DNA of 64,000 nt. Source: Desulfovibrio sp. UIB00. GTDB lineage: Bacteria; Desulfobacterota; Desulfovibrionia; Desulfovibrionales; Desulfovibrionaceae. Positions 9,547-18,680 of this stretch are shown piece after piece (position 1 is the stretch's first letter; every line of letters begins with the position of its first letter). The stretch covers positions 305,556 through 369,555 of the forward strand of contig NZ_JAETXJ010000003.1 in assembly GCF_022508225.1 (NCBI RefSeq). The letters are read 5' to 3'. The translations under genes were made by a program, and so were the position numbers. Under the pieces are notes generated by a model. The model searched no databases and was not told the DNA's origin. It was given only the letters and a program-made list of their open reading frames with translations.

Positions 9547-10455
9547 ATGTCTTTGGTCATTAACCATAATATGATGGCCGACAACACGGCCAGAAATTTA
9601 AACGCGCATTACTCGGCACTGGGAAAATCCATGCAGCGCTTGTCGTCTGGTCTTCGCGTCAACAGCGCCGCTGATGATGCCGCAGGACTGGCAATTCGAG
9701 AACTGCAACGCGCCGACATAACCACCCTGCATCAGGGTGCGCGTAACGCGAATGACGCTATCTCCATGATCCAGACCGCCGACGGCGCGCTTGGCATCAT
9801 CGACGAAAAGCTCACGCGCATGAAGGAACTGGCGGAACAGGCTGCCACCGGCACCTATGATTCCACGCAGCGCCTGATGATCGAGTCCGAGTACCAGGCA
9901 ATGGCTTCGGAAATTACCCGTATCGCCAACGCCACCGATTTCAACGGCATCCACCTGTTGAACGGCACGTTGTCCTCTGACACGCACGATGGCAGCGGCA
10001 TGACGTCTTCAGGCAAGCTGAAGGTTCACTTTGGCACCGGCAACGATTCCGCAGAAGACTATTACTATATCACCATCGGCAGCACCACCGCGTCTTCCCT
10101 TGGTATTGGCAACCAAGCCATCGACAACGCTACCAACGCCTTGCGCGCGGGCGGCACAGTTTCCACGCAGCAGGCCGCGCAGCAGTCGCTTGAGGCCATC
10201 ACGAAGGCCATTGTGTCCAAGGATAAAATCCGCGCGCACCTTGGCGCGGTGCAGAACCGTCTGGAAAATACGATTACCAACCTGAATACCCAGGCTGAAA
10301 ATCTCCAGGCTGCTGAATCCCGTATTTCCGACGTGGACGTTGCGACAGAAATGACGTCCTTTGTCCGCAACCAGATTCTCACCCAGTCTGCGGTGGCCAT
10401 GTTGTCGCAGGCCAACTCCTTGCCGCAGATGGCCATGAAGCTTATCGGCGGTTAG
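9547..10455 (+). CDS. fliC: Flagellin
   Basis: This 302-residue protein has the conserved flagellin termini: an N-terminal D0/D1 region (LNAHYSALGKSMQRLSSGLR, RVNSAADDAAGLAIRE) and a C-terminal one (ESRISDVDVATEMTSFVRNQ, ending QMAMKLIGG). The variable middle (about residues 150-200) is short, so the filament surface domain is small. It is exported by the flagellar type III apparatus and polymerises. The start at 9547 follows AGGAGG; an in-frame ATG at 9490 overlaps the promoter and is excluded. It is a single gene without flagellar neighbours, driven by a sigma-54 promoter. Confidence 0.96.
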   Translation: MSLVINHNMMADNTARNLNAHYSALGKSMQRLSSGLRVNSAADDAAGLAIRELQRADITTLHQGARNANDAISMIQTADGALGIIDEKLTRMKELAEQAATGTYDSTQRLMIESEYQAMASEITRIANATDFNGIHLLNGTLSSDTHDGSGMTSSGKLKVHFGTGNDSAEDYYYITIGSTTASSLGIGNQAIDNATNALRAGGTVSTQQAAQQSLEAITKAIVSKDKIRAHLGAVQNRLENTITNLNTQAENLQAAESRISDVDVATEMTSFVRNQILTQSAVAMLSQANSLPQMAMKLIGG

Positions 10456-10493
10456 GCCATCATAAACTAGGCTGTGGTGGACCAAAGATGGGA

Positions 10494-10518
10494 GGCCCGG
10501 GGGCTGTGCCCCCGGGCC
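10494..10518 (+). terminator. Stem-loop after flagellin, likely transcript end
   Basis: A perfect 11-bp stem (10494-10504 with 10508-10518) has a 3-nt loop between the convergent fliC and rnc genes. There is no T-run, so it may stabilise the fliC mRNA end or act with Rho. Confidence 0.55.
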
Positions 10519-10570
10519 GGGACAATCCCGATTATGCCCGCATGCTTTGCGGCGGCATATTGGGGATTTG

Positions 10571-11314
10571 TCAGTTCTTTTTTGGTATTGCAGTAGATTC
10601 AAGAACGGCAAGCGCCTGCTGGGCGGCATTTTGTTCCGCCTTTTTGCAGCTGCTGCCAGTGGCGGCAAATTCGGTTCCATCCGGCAACCGCAAGGCTATC
10701 TCAAAAATTTTGGCATGCTCCGGCCCCTGGCTGCCCATGCGGGTATAGAGCGGCGCTTCGCCAAAGCGCTGTTGCGAAGCTTCCTGAAGCCTGGTCTTAT
10801 AATCCTTGGGCATGGTCTTGCTTGCAGCCGTGGGCCAGCGGTCGGCAAAAAGCCGCGCTACCACGTTCTGGGCTGCAGCAAAACCGCCGTCCTCATACAC
10901 GGCGGCGAGCACTGCCTCCAGCGCATCGCTCAACACGCCATCGCGATTGCGGCCCCCCTGACTTTCTTCTCCCCGTCCCAGTTTCAGCAAGGTAACAAGC
11001 CCAATCTTTCGTGCCCGCTCCGCAAGGCTTACGGTGCTCACCAGATGCGCCCGCATCTTGGTCAACTCGCCTTCGCGTGCGTCAGGAAACCGCCTGAACA
11101 ACTGGGCAGAGACGCACAGTTCAAGCACGGCATCGCCTAAAAATTCAAGGCGTTCGTTATGGTTTTGCCCTGTGCCGCATTCATTGGCCCACGAGCTGTG
11201 CGTCAGGGCAAGATCCAGCAGCGCGGGCTTTGTAAAGACATACCCGAGCACTGGTTCCAGCACTTTGGCCGCTGCTGCGGGGTCTGTATTGATGGGTGCG
11301 TCAAAATTCTGCAT
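10571..11314 (-). CDS. rnc: Ribonuclease III
   Basis: The 247-residue enzyme cleaves double-stranded RNA in rRNA and mRNA processing. The RNase III signature NERLEFLGDAVL carries the catalytic acidic residues, and a second acidic patch is in DALEAVLAAVYEDGG. A double-stranded RNA-binding domain occupies the last 75 residues (DYKTRLQEASQQRFG to KKAEQNAAQQAL). The length is normal for the family. It is transcribed alone, convergent with fliC and divergent from the next small gene. Confidence 0.97.
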   Translation of the reverse strand: MQNFDAPINTDPAAAAKVLEPVLGYVFTKPALLDLALTHSSWANECGTGQNHNERLEFLGDAVLELCVSAQLFRRFPDAREGELTKMRAHLVSTVSLAERARKIGLVTLLKLGRGEESQGGRNRDGVLSDALEAVLAAVYEDGGFAAAQNVVARLFADRWPTAASKTMPKDYKTRLQEASQQRFGEAPLYTRMGSQGPEHAKIFEIALRLPDGTEFAATGSSCKKAEQNAAQQALAVLESTAIPKKN

Positions 11315-11359
11315 GTCCGTACTGTAGTCATTTCAAAACTGTTGGCAACATAAAATACC

Positions 11360-11388
11360 TTGACATGCGTTGCGCCAATGCCTAGGTA
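11360..11388 (+). promoter_or_regulatory. Sigma-70-type promoter
   Basis: TTGACA at 11360-11365, a 17-base spacer and TAGGTA at 11383-11388 lie about 28 bases before the start of the following small gene. The -35 is perfect; the -10 matches four of six consensus positions. Confidence 0.7.
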
Positions 11389-11415
11389 AAACCAACGACT
11401 ACCGAGGAGTTGAGC

Positions 11416-11757
11416 ATGGCTTATGATATCCGTTTGATGAAGCTGGTGACGGGCGAACTGATCATCGGCAAGTATGACGCCGACAAGGACTGCCTTAACG
11501 AGGTGGCCACCCTTCAGACTGTCCCCACCCAGCAGGGTGTGCAGATGATGCTGTTGCCCTACGGCTATCCCTTTGAACCTGATTTTACGGGCAGCATTGA
11601 GGGAAAAAATTTCCTCTACCGCTATGCCAACACCCCCAAGGAACTGCAGGACAAGTACATTGAAGCCTGCACCAATCTGACCGTGGCCGGCGGCCTCGGC
11701 AAGATGCAGTTCAGCTCCGAACCCTTTGGCGGTTCCGGCAGCGGCCTGATCAAGTAA
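11416..11757 (+). CDS. Small conserved-looking protein of unknown function
   Basis: The 113-residue cytoplasmic protein begins MAYDIRLMKLVTGELIIGKYD. It appears to be a small beta-rich fold followed by a Gly/Ser-rich C-terminus (FGGSGSGLIK). The ATG at 11416 is preceded by GAGGAG at 11404-11409. It has its own sigma-70-type promoter and its own terminator, which suggests steady independent expression. I do not recognise a named family; the opening strand pattern (LxTGExIIGxY) is somewhat Sm-like, a weak resemblance. Confidence 0.8.
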   Translation: MAYDIRLMKLVTGELIIGKYDADKDCLNEVATLQTVPTQQGVQMMLLPYGYPFEPDFTGSIEGKNFLYRYANTPKELQDKYIEACTNLTVAGGLGKMQFSSEPFGGSGSGLIK

Positions 11758-11855
11758 TTACAAGAAGAACTCTTGCAGCAAACCCCTTTGCGCCAGGCGG
11801 CTTTGCCGACTTTAACGGCGCAATACCCGAGAAACGGGGTTTGCTATCACTCTTG

Positions 11856-11881
11856 GGGCGGCGCAAAACGCCGCCCTTTTT
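11856..11881 (+). terminator. Rho-independent terminator
   Basis: An 8-bp GC stem (11856-11863 with 11869-11876) has a CAAAA loop and TTTTT at 11877-11881. It ends the small gene at 11416-11757. Confidence 0.9.
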
Positions 11882-11920
11882 GCACCCTTCGCCTTTTCTC
11901 CAACCCACACAAGGATAGAC

Positions 11921-14596
11921 ATGCGCCCACTGCTGCCCCTATTGCCCAAACCCAGCCGCTATGCGGGCATTGAGGACAACGCCTGCCGTAAGAACCCCGA
12001 AGACGTACGCCTGCGCGTGGCCCTGGCCTTTCCCGATACCTATGATGTGGGCATGTCCTACCTTGGGCAAAAAATTCTTTACAATATCGTCAACAGCGAA
12101 CCCCGCTGGTGGGCAGAACGCGTCATGGCTCCTGAAAAGGAAGCCGCAGATATCTTGCGCACCCACAATACGCCTCTTGCCACGCTGGAATCAGACACGC
12201 CCCTAGGCAGCATGCACTGCCTGAGCTTTTCCATCACGCACGAGCTCTGCTATACAAATGTGCTCTACATGCTTGATCTGGCGGGCATTCCACTACGCAC
12301 GGCAGACAGGCCGCAGAGCCTCACCCAATGCCCCCTGGTTATTGCTGGCGGCGGCGCGCTGCTGAGCGCGGAACCGCTGACCCCCTTTGTGGATATCATG
12401 GTGCTCGGCGATGGCGAAGAAAGCCTGCCGGACGTGCTGCGCATGCTCGAAAAAGCTCTGGATCAGGGCTGGACGCGCGATGAAATGCTGCTGCAATCGC
12501 GCACCATTCCCGGCGTATACGTGCCGTCCCTTTTCCAGCAGGAATTTGACGCCACAGGCGCGCCCGTGTTCCCGCTCAAGCCCCTGCGCGATGACTATCA
12601 GCGTCCCACGAGGCGCATTGTGGCCGATCTCAACAATGCGGCCTACCCCACGCGGCAGGTTGTGCCTGTGGGCGCGGTGCACAATCGCCTTTCGCTCGAA
12701 ATTGCGCGCGGCTGCACACGCGGCTGCCGTTTTTGCCATGCGGGCATGGTTTACCGCCCTGTGCGCGAGCGCTCGCTCGACAATATCAATGAACTCCTGA
12801 GCAAATGCCTGAACGAAACGGGCTTTGACGAAATTTCCTTCCTTTCTTTGAGTACGGGCGATTTTTCCGCATTGAAGACCCTGAGCTTCGGCGTGCTTGA
12901 CCGCTGCGCCCGCGAGCAGATCAGCCTTTCCCTGCCCTCGCTGCGCGTTGGCTCCATTGATGACGAAATCATTGAGCGCATGGCCGATCTGCGCCGCACT
13001 GGCGTGACGCTGGCCCCCGAGGCTGGCAGCCAGCGCCTGCGCGATGTCATCAACAAGGGCGTTACCGAAGAAGGCCTGCTGCTGCACGCGCAGAAGCTGG
13101 TCGAACACGGCTGGCGGCTTGTGAAGCTCTATTTCATGATCGGCCTGCCCACAGAAACGGATGAAGATCTGTCGGCCATTGCGGATATCTGCCGCAAGGT
13201 GCGCGATGCCGCCGGTCGCGGCAATCCCCGCTTACAGGTGACAGCCGCCCTCTCGCCCTTTGTGCCCAAACCATTCACGCCCTTCCAGTGGGTGCCGCAG
13301 ATCGGGCAGGATGAAATCCAGCGCCGCGTCAATCTGGTGCGGACGCAGTTCAAGGGGCAGAAGTTCCTCAAGCTGCGCTGGCACGAACCCGCCATGAGCC
13401 ACCTAGAGGGAGTTTTGTCGCGCGCAGACCGCCGTATGGCCGACGTGGTGGAAAAGGCCTACCGCAAGGGTGCGGTCTTCACGAGCTGGATGGAACATTT
13501 TTCTCTGCCGCCCTGGCTTGAAGCCCTTGAAGAATGCGGCATCAGCGCGCAGGAATGCACCGGCCCGCGCGAACCCGGCGCGGCCCTGCCATGGAGCCAC
13601 CTTGAAGCTGGCATTTCCGAGGAATTTCTGTTGCGTGAACGTGAACGCGCCCTGACGGAAAAAATTACCGACGACTGCCGCTACGGCGCGTGCCGCCAGT
13701 GCGGCGCCTGCGACACCAAGGCTGGCCCCTCACGCATGCAACACGCATCCGCCCCGGCAGACTCGGACGAACCAGGCCAGCCCCTGCACCGCAACAGGCT
13801 TATTTTGCCGCAGCGCGACCAGATGGCCCACGCGCCCACCCTGGACGAGGAAGGCCGCCTTGTATGTCGTCCGCAAACCAGCCGCCCGCCCAAGATCACG
13901 GCGGAGCTGACCGTCAAGGCGGCCCAGTACCGCCTGTGGCACAGCAAGGCCGGGGGTAGCGCATATTTGAGCCAGCTTGAATTGCAGGCCGTGCTTGACC
14001 GCGCTCTGCGCAGGGCTGCCATGCCTCTGGCATTTTCGCAGGGTTTCCACCCCATGCCCTTGCTCTCCTTTGGCCGTGCGCTGCCTGTGGGCGTGGAAAG
14101 CCAGGCGGAGTGGTTTGCCCTTACACTTCACAAAAATTTGCCGCCGGAAGAAGTTGCCGCGCGCCTGGCCCCCCTGCTGCCCCCCGGCATGAACGTTCTG
14201 CGGGTGGAACCTGTGGAAAAAAGCCGCCGCACAGAACAGGCCGTTGCCGAGGCCTTTACCCTGCGCATGCCCACTCAGGAAGAAACAGCAGATGCGGCCA
14301 GCTGTTTTGCCGAATTTGCAAAGCTGCCCGAGCGCATGTTTACCCGCGATACCAAGAAAGGCCCGCGCACAGCAGATATCCGACTGATGTTGCGCGACTG
14401 GTCTACAGAGACCAATGCAGCGGGTCAGGTGGAGGCCGTGACATTTGTGGCAGACTGGAGTAACGGTTACTTGTCTCCTCTGGTTTTCTGCATGGCAGTG
14501 CTTGAAACCCTGGGAACACCCGAAATTCTGCGCCAGCGCATAGGCTTGCTTAAAACAGCGCAGATATTTGCGGATGGTCAATCCTATCCAGAGTAA
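11921..14596 (+). CDS. Radical SAM protein (TIGR03960-type) fused to DUF2344
   Basis: This 891-residue protein has an N-terminal cobalamin-binding-like region (about 25-180), a radical SAM core with C265, C269 and C272 in CTRGCRFC, and a C-terminal DUF2344 domain from about 660. Between them, near residues 585-600, is a second Cys cluster (CRYGACRQCGACD, spacing C-X4-C-X2-C-X2-C), suited to an extra Fe-S cluster or zinc. The fused arrangement is known in anaerobes, but its reaction is unassigned; resemblance to tRNA-modifying methylthiotransferase-like enzymes is only general. Its stop lies 4 bases before the ATG of the GDSL gene, so the two are probably co-transcribed. Confidence 0.9.
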   Translation: MRPLLPLLPKPSRYAGIEDNACRKNPEDVRLRVALAFPDTYDVGMSYLGQKILYNIVNSEPRWWAERVMAPEKEAADILRTHNTPLATLESDTPLGSMHCLSFSITHELCYTNVLYMLDLAGIPLRTADRPQSLTQCPLVIAGGGALLSAEPLTPFVDIMVLGDGEESLPDVLRMLEKALDQGWTRDEMLLQSRTIPGVYVPSLFQQEFDATGAPVFPLKPLRDDYQRPTRRIVADLNNAAYPTRQVVPVGAVHNRLSLEIARGCTRGCRFCHAGMVYRPVRERSLDNINELLSKCLNETGFDEISFLSLSTGDFSALKTLSFGVLDRCAREQISLSLPSLRVGSIDDEIIERMADLRRTGVTLAPEAGSQRLRDVINKGVTEEGLLLHAQKLVEHGWRLVKLYFMIGLPTETDEDLSAIADICRKVRDAAGRGNPRLQVTAALSPFVPKPFTPFQWVPQIGQDEIQRRVNLVRTQFKGQKFLKLRWHEPAMSHLEGVLSRADRRMADVVEKAYRKGAVFTSWMEHFSLPPWLEALEECGISAQECTGPREPGAALPWSHLEAGISEEFLLRERERALTEKITDDCRYGACRQCGACDTKAGPSRMQHASAPADSDEPGQPLHRNRLILPQRDQMAHAPTLDEEGRLVCRPQTSRPPKITAELTVKAAQYRLWHSKAGGSAYLSQLELQAVLDRALRRAAMPLAFSQGFHPMPLLSFGRALPVGVESQAEWFALTLHKNLPPEEVAARLAPLLPPGMNVLRVEPVEKSRRTEQAVAEAFTLRMPTQEETADAASCFAEFAKLPERMFTRDTKKGPRTADIRLMLRDWSTETNAAGQVEAVTFVADWSNGYLSPLVFCMAVLETLGTPEILRQRIGLLKTAQIFADGQSYPE

Positions 14597-14600
14597 CCAT

Positions 14601-15221
14601 ATGCCGCATACGACACCAGCCTGATTCTTTTTTGGCGATTCGCTGACGCAAGGCGTTAACGATGGCCTCATGCCGGGCGGGTGGGTAAGCAGGCTGGCGG
14701 TGCTTGCGCACACAGCAGGCCTTTGCCCCATACCACGCGCCACCTTTTATAATCTGGGCGCACGGCGGCACGGCACGGCTGACATTGCCGCCCGCTGGCG
14801 GCAGGAGCTGGAAAACAGGCTTATACCCGGCATGAAGCCGCACCTTGTTTTTTGCGTGGGCGTGGTGGATATGGCTGCCCCAGGCGGCGGCCAGCCCGCA
14901 GACCCGGCATTGACGGCAGCACTGCTGCAACCCGTGCTGGAACAAGCGACGGCAACCGCACCCACACTGGTGATCAGCCCGCCGCCCGTTGCGGCAGCGG
15001 AAACGAACACCCGCATCGCGCAACTGTGCAAGCTGCAACAAATGCTGTGCGACCAGCGCGGCATTCCGTTTGCGCAGGTGCATGAGCTTTTGATAACCAA
15101 TTCCGTCTATATGGACGATCTGAGCGATGGGCTGCACCCAGGATCACAGGGTTGCGCCCAGATGGCGCAAACGCTGCTGGCGCAGCAATGCGTAAGTGAA
15201 TTCATGCGCGCCGCGCAGTAG
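14601..15221 (+). CDS. GDSL/SGNH hydrolase with disrupted N-terminus (probable pseudogene or sequence error)
   Basis: The frame 14634-15221 encodes an SGNH esterase-type protein with GDSLTQG (block I, catalytic Ser) and DGLHPGSQG (block V, catalytic Asp/His). An in-frame ATG at 14601 sits four bases after the previous stop, but codon 8 is TGA (14622-14624). The only other in-frame ATG, at 14670, lies after the catalytic Ser. Between the ATG and GDSL, another frame reads LILF, the usual strand before GDSL. Adding one C to the CC before the TGA and removing one T from the T6 run would give MPHTTPA-LILF-GDSLTQG. This suggests two compensating homopolymer length changes, either sequencing error or real decay. 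Confidence 0.7.
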
Positions 15222-15230
15222 GAGAACACA

Positions 15231-15461
15231 ATGGGTTCATGTATTCCCTTTATTGACGAACAGCCTTTTGCAGAACGTGTCAAAACAATGGCTGATGACG
15301 AACTACTCGAAATCTGGGAAGAAACCCAGCAGCTTGAAAGCATGTTGTGCAATGCCTTGCACACAGACCTTGCCCTGGCTCCTGATTACGAAAAGGTCAT
15401 TGTGGAGGAACTTTTTCTGCGGTCGAGCCGCCGGGTACGGCAGCAGTCGCTGGGCAAATAA
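15231..15461 (+). CDS. Small hypothetical protein, 76 residues
   Basis: The ATG follows TAGGAG and lies nine bases after the GDSL stop, so it is probably the last gene of that operon. The protein (start MGSCIPFIDEQPFAERVKTM) is acidic and predicted mostly helical, with no signal peptide or membrane segment. I do not recognise a family. The terminator that follows supports a true gene end. Confidence 0.75.
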   Translation: MGSCIPFIDEQPFAERVKTMADDELLEIWEETQQLESMLCNALHTDLALAPDYEKVIVEELFLRSSRRVRQQSLGK

Positions 15462-15480
15462 TTCTCTTTTTTCTGTTGAT

Positions 15481-15514
15481 ACGGCTCCTGCGCAATAGTG
15501 CCGGGGCCGTTTTT
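15481..15514 (+). terminator. Rho-independent terminator
   Basis: An 8-bp stem with one G-U pair (15481-15488 with 15503-15510) is followed by a T-run at 15510-15514, twenty bases after the stop of the 76-residue gene. Confidence 0.75.
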
Positions 15515-15703
15515 CTCATTGCGGCGTTTGCCTTGTAGTGCAGGTTCCCTGCGCGTGACAAAACGCGCCAACCAGTCATCCCGCCACAAGATAAAAGGCT
15601 TGCGCGCTTTCTGCAGCAGACAGCAGCCGCTGGCGCGCCTCCGCGTCTCCCCTCTTTTCCCGGTTCACCACGAGATCAAATGCAGTGTTTGACTGCGTCA
15701 CCA

Positions 15704-15741
15704 TTTAAAACAGGCCGAGCTTGCGCCCGGCCTGTTTTAAA
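15704..15741. terminator. Bidirectional terminator between convergent genes
   Basis: A perfect 14-bp stem (15704-15717 with 15728-15741) has A/T-rich outer ends, giving a T-rich tail on either strand. It most likely ends the cheW transcript. No gene is visible elsewhere in 15462-15913. Confidence 0.7.
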
Positions 15742-15913
15742 TACCCTTTCGGCATGTTGTCATAATCTGCTGACACGGCAACCAAGCAGCCAAGGTATAC
15801 GTGGCTACGCTACGGATGCCGAAAACTGCGGGCGCAGTCAGAGAAATCGGCGCAGGCGCAAGCCTCCACACGCGACTCTGCTGGCAATGCCGCGCCAGAT
15901 GCCGGGCTACGGG

Positions 15914-16390
15914 CTAGATGGAGGTCAGCAACTCCATGTCGTCGCCAGAAAGCAGCTTATCAAGGTCAAGCATGATAAGCAGACGATCCTGCAACTTGCC
16001 CACGCCGCTGATGTAGTCCGAGTCCACCCCGGCAACAACAGGCGGCGGCGGTTCCACCGTGCTTGCGGGTATGCGCAATACCTCGGAGACGGCATCGACA
16101 ACAAAGCCCACGATGATGTTGTTGATTTCAATGACAATAATCCGCGTGTTTTTGTCATGCCCCTTGGGGGCAAGACCAAAACGCCGACGCAGGTCAATGA
16201 TGGGGATCACCTTGCCGCGCAGATTGATGACGCCTTCCACAAATTCTGGAGCACGGGGCACCTTGGTGATTTCCATGGTGCGGATGATCTCCTGAACTTT
16301 CAGGATGTTCACCCCGAACTCTTCTTCACCGATGCTGAACGTCACCAGTTGCAGAAGTTCGTCTTCCTGTTTTTTTTGACTCAGATCCAT
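15914..16390 (-). CDS. cheW: Chemotaxis coupling protein CheW
   Basis: The 158-residue cytoplasmic adaptor couples chemoreceptors to CheA. CheW hallmarks are LVTFSIGEEEFGVNILKVQEI, the VPRAPEFVEGVINLRGKVIPIIDLR stretch around residues 43-68, and VGFVVDAVSEVLRI. The length is normal. It has no che neighbours in the window, so it may be one of several CheW copies, and could serve the hemerythrin chemoreceptor encoded about 11 kb away. Confidence 0.96.
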   Translation of the reverse strand: MDLSQKKQEDELLQLVTFSIGEEEFGVNILKVQEIIRTMEITKVPRAPEFVEGVINLRGKVIPIIDLRRRFGLAPKGHDKNTRIIVIEINNIIVGFVVDAVSEVLRIPASTVEPPPPVVAGVDSDYISGVGKLQDRLLIMLDLDKLLSGDDMELLTSI

Positions 16391-16559
16391 GTCTGCTCCC
16401 TTGTCGCAAGTAGGCCGCAGTCGTGTGCAGAAAAATTACATGAGGGACAACCGTTGGGCCGTGGACCTCTTTTCCATTTCAAGCACTGCTGTATGGTCAC
16501 ACATTAGACAATATCGGCAGGGCAGTAAAGAACCATAGGGCAATCTACGAAAAAGGCCA

Positions 16560-18482
16560 TTATTTTTCATAAGTTTCGTTCAGGGCCTGCTCAAGTGTCC
16601 GGGCGCTATACACATCGCGCAACACAAGCGGCTGCCCGGCCTCATCCCCGGCGGGGAAAATGGCTGTGAGCGGAATACTTTTGCTGCCCAAAGCGTCCAG
16701 CAGGCGCACCGCATAGGCATTGGCGTTGGTCAGGTCCACGCGTACGAGTTCCATGCCGTACCGGGCCTGAAGTTTGCGCATGCGCTCGTCCGTCAGCACT
16801 GTGGCTTCCATAAATTTACAGTTGGGGCACCAGTTGGCGGTAAACTCAAGCAGCATGGGCTTTTTGCCAAGATTGGCCTCAAAAGCCTCCGGCGTGAATT
16901 GTCGCCATTGGGGCAGGGGCGCAACCGGGCGCAGCACCCAGAACACAGACGCCACAAGCAGGCCCACGCCCAGCACGCCCATGATCTTGCGCCTCAGGGG
17001 CGGCGCGGTTATGCCGCAATACTGCCCCCACAGCCAGGCGCAGAGCGAAAGCACCAGTAACACGGTGAGCACTTGCATATGCCGCTCAACAGGCAGCACA
17101 GAAAGCAGGTAAAGCGCTGTGCCCATGAGCATAAAGCCCACTATGCGCTCAAATACGTGCATCCATGCTCCGGGTTTTGGCAAAATACGCGCCAGATCGG
17201 GCCAGATGCAAAACAGGATGTACGGCAGGGCCATGCCCAGCCCCACAGCCCAAAAAACCACAACAACTATGATGAGCGGTTGGGTAAAAGCCCAGCCCAG
17301 CACACCGCCCAGCAGTGGGCCGCTGCAAGGCGTGGCCAGAAAGGTCGAAACAAGCCCCGTAAAATATGCCTGCAAGCAGGGATTTTTGCTGTTGGCCCCG
17401 GTCTTGAGGTCAATAACCGGCAGACTGAACACGCCAAGAGTGGACAATCCCATCAAAAAGACCACCAACAGCATGACCATGAGCACAGCCTGATTTTGAT
17501 AAAGCTGCCCCCACATGAGGTCTGCAAGCCCCAGCACAAGGGCCAGCGCGCTGAACAGCGTCATGACCCCAGCTGCAAAGCAGAGGTTGTGCTGCCGAAA
17601 GCGCTTGAGCCCGGCGGCATCACGCCCGCCAACCATGAGCAGCCCGCTGACCTTGAAGGTAAGTACCGGCAGCACGCAGGGCATGGCGTTGAGCAGCAGG
17701 CCTGCGAGTATGCCAAACAGCAGGGCCTTGCCCAAGCCGGAAATTTCCATGGAATCATCAAGAAAACGCGGCGAAAGGCGCACGTCAAAACCATCCGGCG
17801 GCGGCAGTTTTTCCATGCCTTCCTCTGCCCATCCACTGGTGGTGGCCTGCGCGGACTCCCTGGCCCACGCATCGCCCGCCGCATCATCGTTGCCGTCCTC
17901 CTCCGCCGGGGTTGCTGGCGGCACCGCAGGCGCGCGACGCTGCAATTCCTGCCACTGTACGCGCCAGGGCATGCCGCTGAGGGGCGCGGATTCGCGCGCA
18001 ACCACGCCCGACACTTGTTCATTGACGGGCATGCACTTACGGCTGGAGCACAAAAGCATGCTCAAATCAGCCACAAAGGGCTTTCCCGCAGCATCTGCCG
18101 GCAAGGGGATGTAAAAGGTCACGTTGCCTTCGTACACGTTCACAGTGGCCGCTGGATCGTAATAATCGCGCTGAACTGCTCCATCAGGGTAATAGACTGG
18201 CAAAGCCCGCCCCCCTGCTACAGAAAAAGCCACAGTGGTGGGTCTGCCCGCCTCGCCCGGTTCGTGCCCGTAGGCGTGAAATTCCGCAGGAATAACAATA
18301 TGCAGCGCAGCAATCAGGTTTTGCCCGTCGCGGGCAGTTTCAAGCCTTGGTTGCAGATCCTCGGCCCGCGCCCCAAAACTCATAAAAACAGCGGTGCACA
18401 GCACTACGAGGCCTGCACACAGTGCTCTCCAGACCGGGGCAAGCGGCATGGCGGAAGCTACGGCCAGTTTGTCATATTTCAA
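16560..18482 (-). CDS. dsbD: Thiol:disulfide interchange protein DsbD
   Basis: The 640-residue protein moves electrons from cytoplasmic thioredoxin to periplasmic thiol proteins. It has a signal peptide (to about residue 40), a periplasmic alpha domain with the cysteine pair C145/C150 (CSSRKC), a transmembrane beta domain with the paired Cys in AMPCVLPVL and ATPCSGPLLGG, and a C-terminal thioredoxin domain with C552/C555 (WCPNCK). A poorly conserved Ala/Asp-rich linker joins the alpha and membrane domains. It is a full three-domain DsbD. Likely partners include periplasmic thioredoxin-like proteins such as that at 22708-23175. Confidence 0.96.
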   Translation of the reverse strand: MKYDKLAVASAMPLAPVWRALCAGLVVLCTAVFMSFGARAEDLQPRLETARDGQNLIAALHIVIPAEFHAYGHEPGEAGRPTTVAFSVAGGRALPVYYPDGAVQRDYYDPAATVNVYEGNVTFYIPLPADAAGKPFVADLSMLLCSSRKCMPVNEQVSGVVARESAPLSGMPWRVQWQELQRRAPAVPPATPAEEDGNDDAAGDAWARESAQATTSGWAEEGMEKLPPPDGFDVRLSPRFLDDSMEISGLGKALLFGILAGLLLNAMPCVLPVLTFKVSGLLMVGGRDAAGLKRFRQHNLCFAAGVMTLFSALALVLGLADLMWGQLYQNQAVLMVMLLVVFLMGLSTLGVFSLPVIDLKTGANSKNPCLQAYFTGLVSTFLATPCSGPLLGGVLGWAFTQPLIIVVVVFWAVGLGMALPYILFCIWPDLARILPKPGAWMHVFERIVGFMLMGTALYLLSVLPVERHMQVLTVLLVLSLCAWLWGQYCGITAPPLRRKIMGVLGVGLLVASVFWVLRPVAPLPQWRQFTPEAFEANLGKKPMLLEFTANWCPNCKFMEATVLTDERMRKLQARYGMELVRVDLTNANAYAVRLLDALGSKSIPLTAIFPAGDEAGQPLVLRDVYSARTLEQALNETYEK

Positions 18483-18565
18483 TGCATTGTCTCTTTTTAG
18501 CTGATTTTTTTCAAATTGCTTGACAGGCAGGGCCGCATGAGCGTAAACACCTTTTCACGCAATGC

Positions 18566-18641
<76 letters not shown>

Positions 18642-18650
18642 GAAAATTCA

Positions 18651-18680
18651 GGTTCGCGGTTCAACCGCGAACCTTTTTTT
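18651..18680 (+). terminator. Rho-independent terminator of tRNA-Lys
   Basis: A 9-bp stem (18651-18659 with 18665-18673) is followed by seven T at 18674-18680. Confidence 0.93.

Noticed and set aside
14622..14660. TGA at codon 8 of the GDSL gene read as selenocysteine
   Set aside because: No reason for Sec at this position in SGNH hydrolases, and I see no convincing bacterial SECIS stem-loop just after it; compensating homopolymer changes explain the sequence better.
17073..18500. A 475-codon plus-strand open frame
   Set aside because: It is the antisense of dsbD, which has full domain structure; the plus-strand translation is His/Gln/Arg-rich without motifs.
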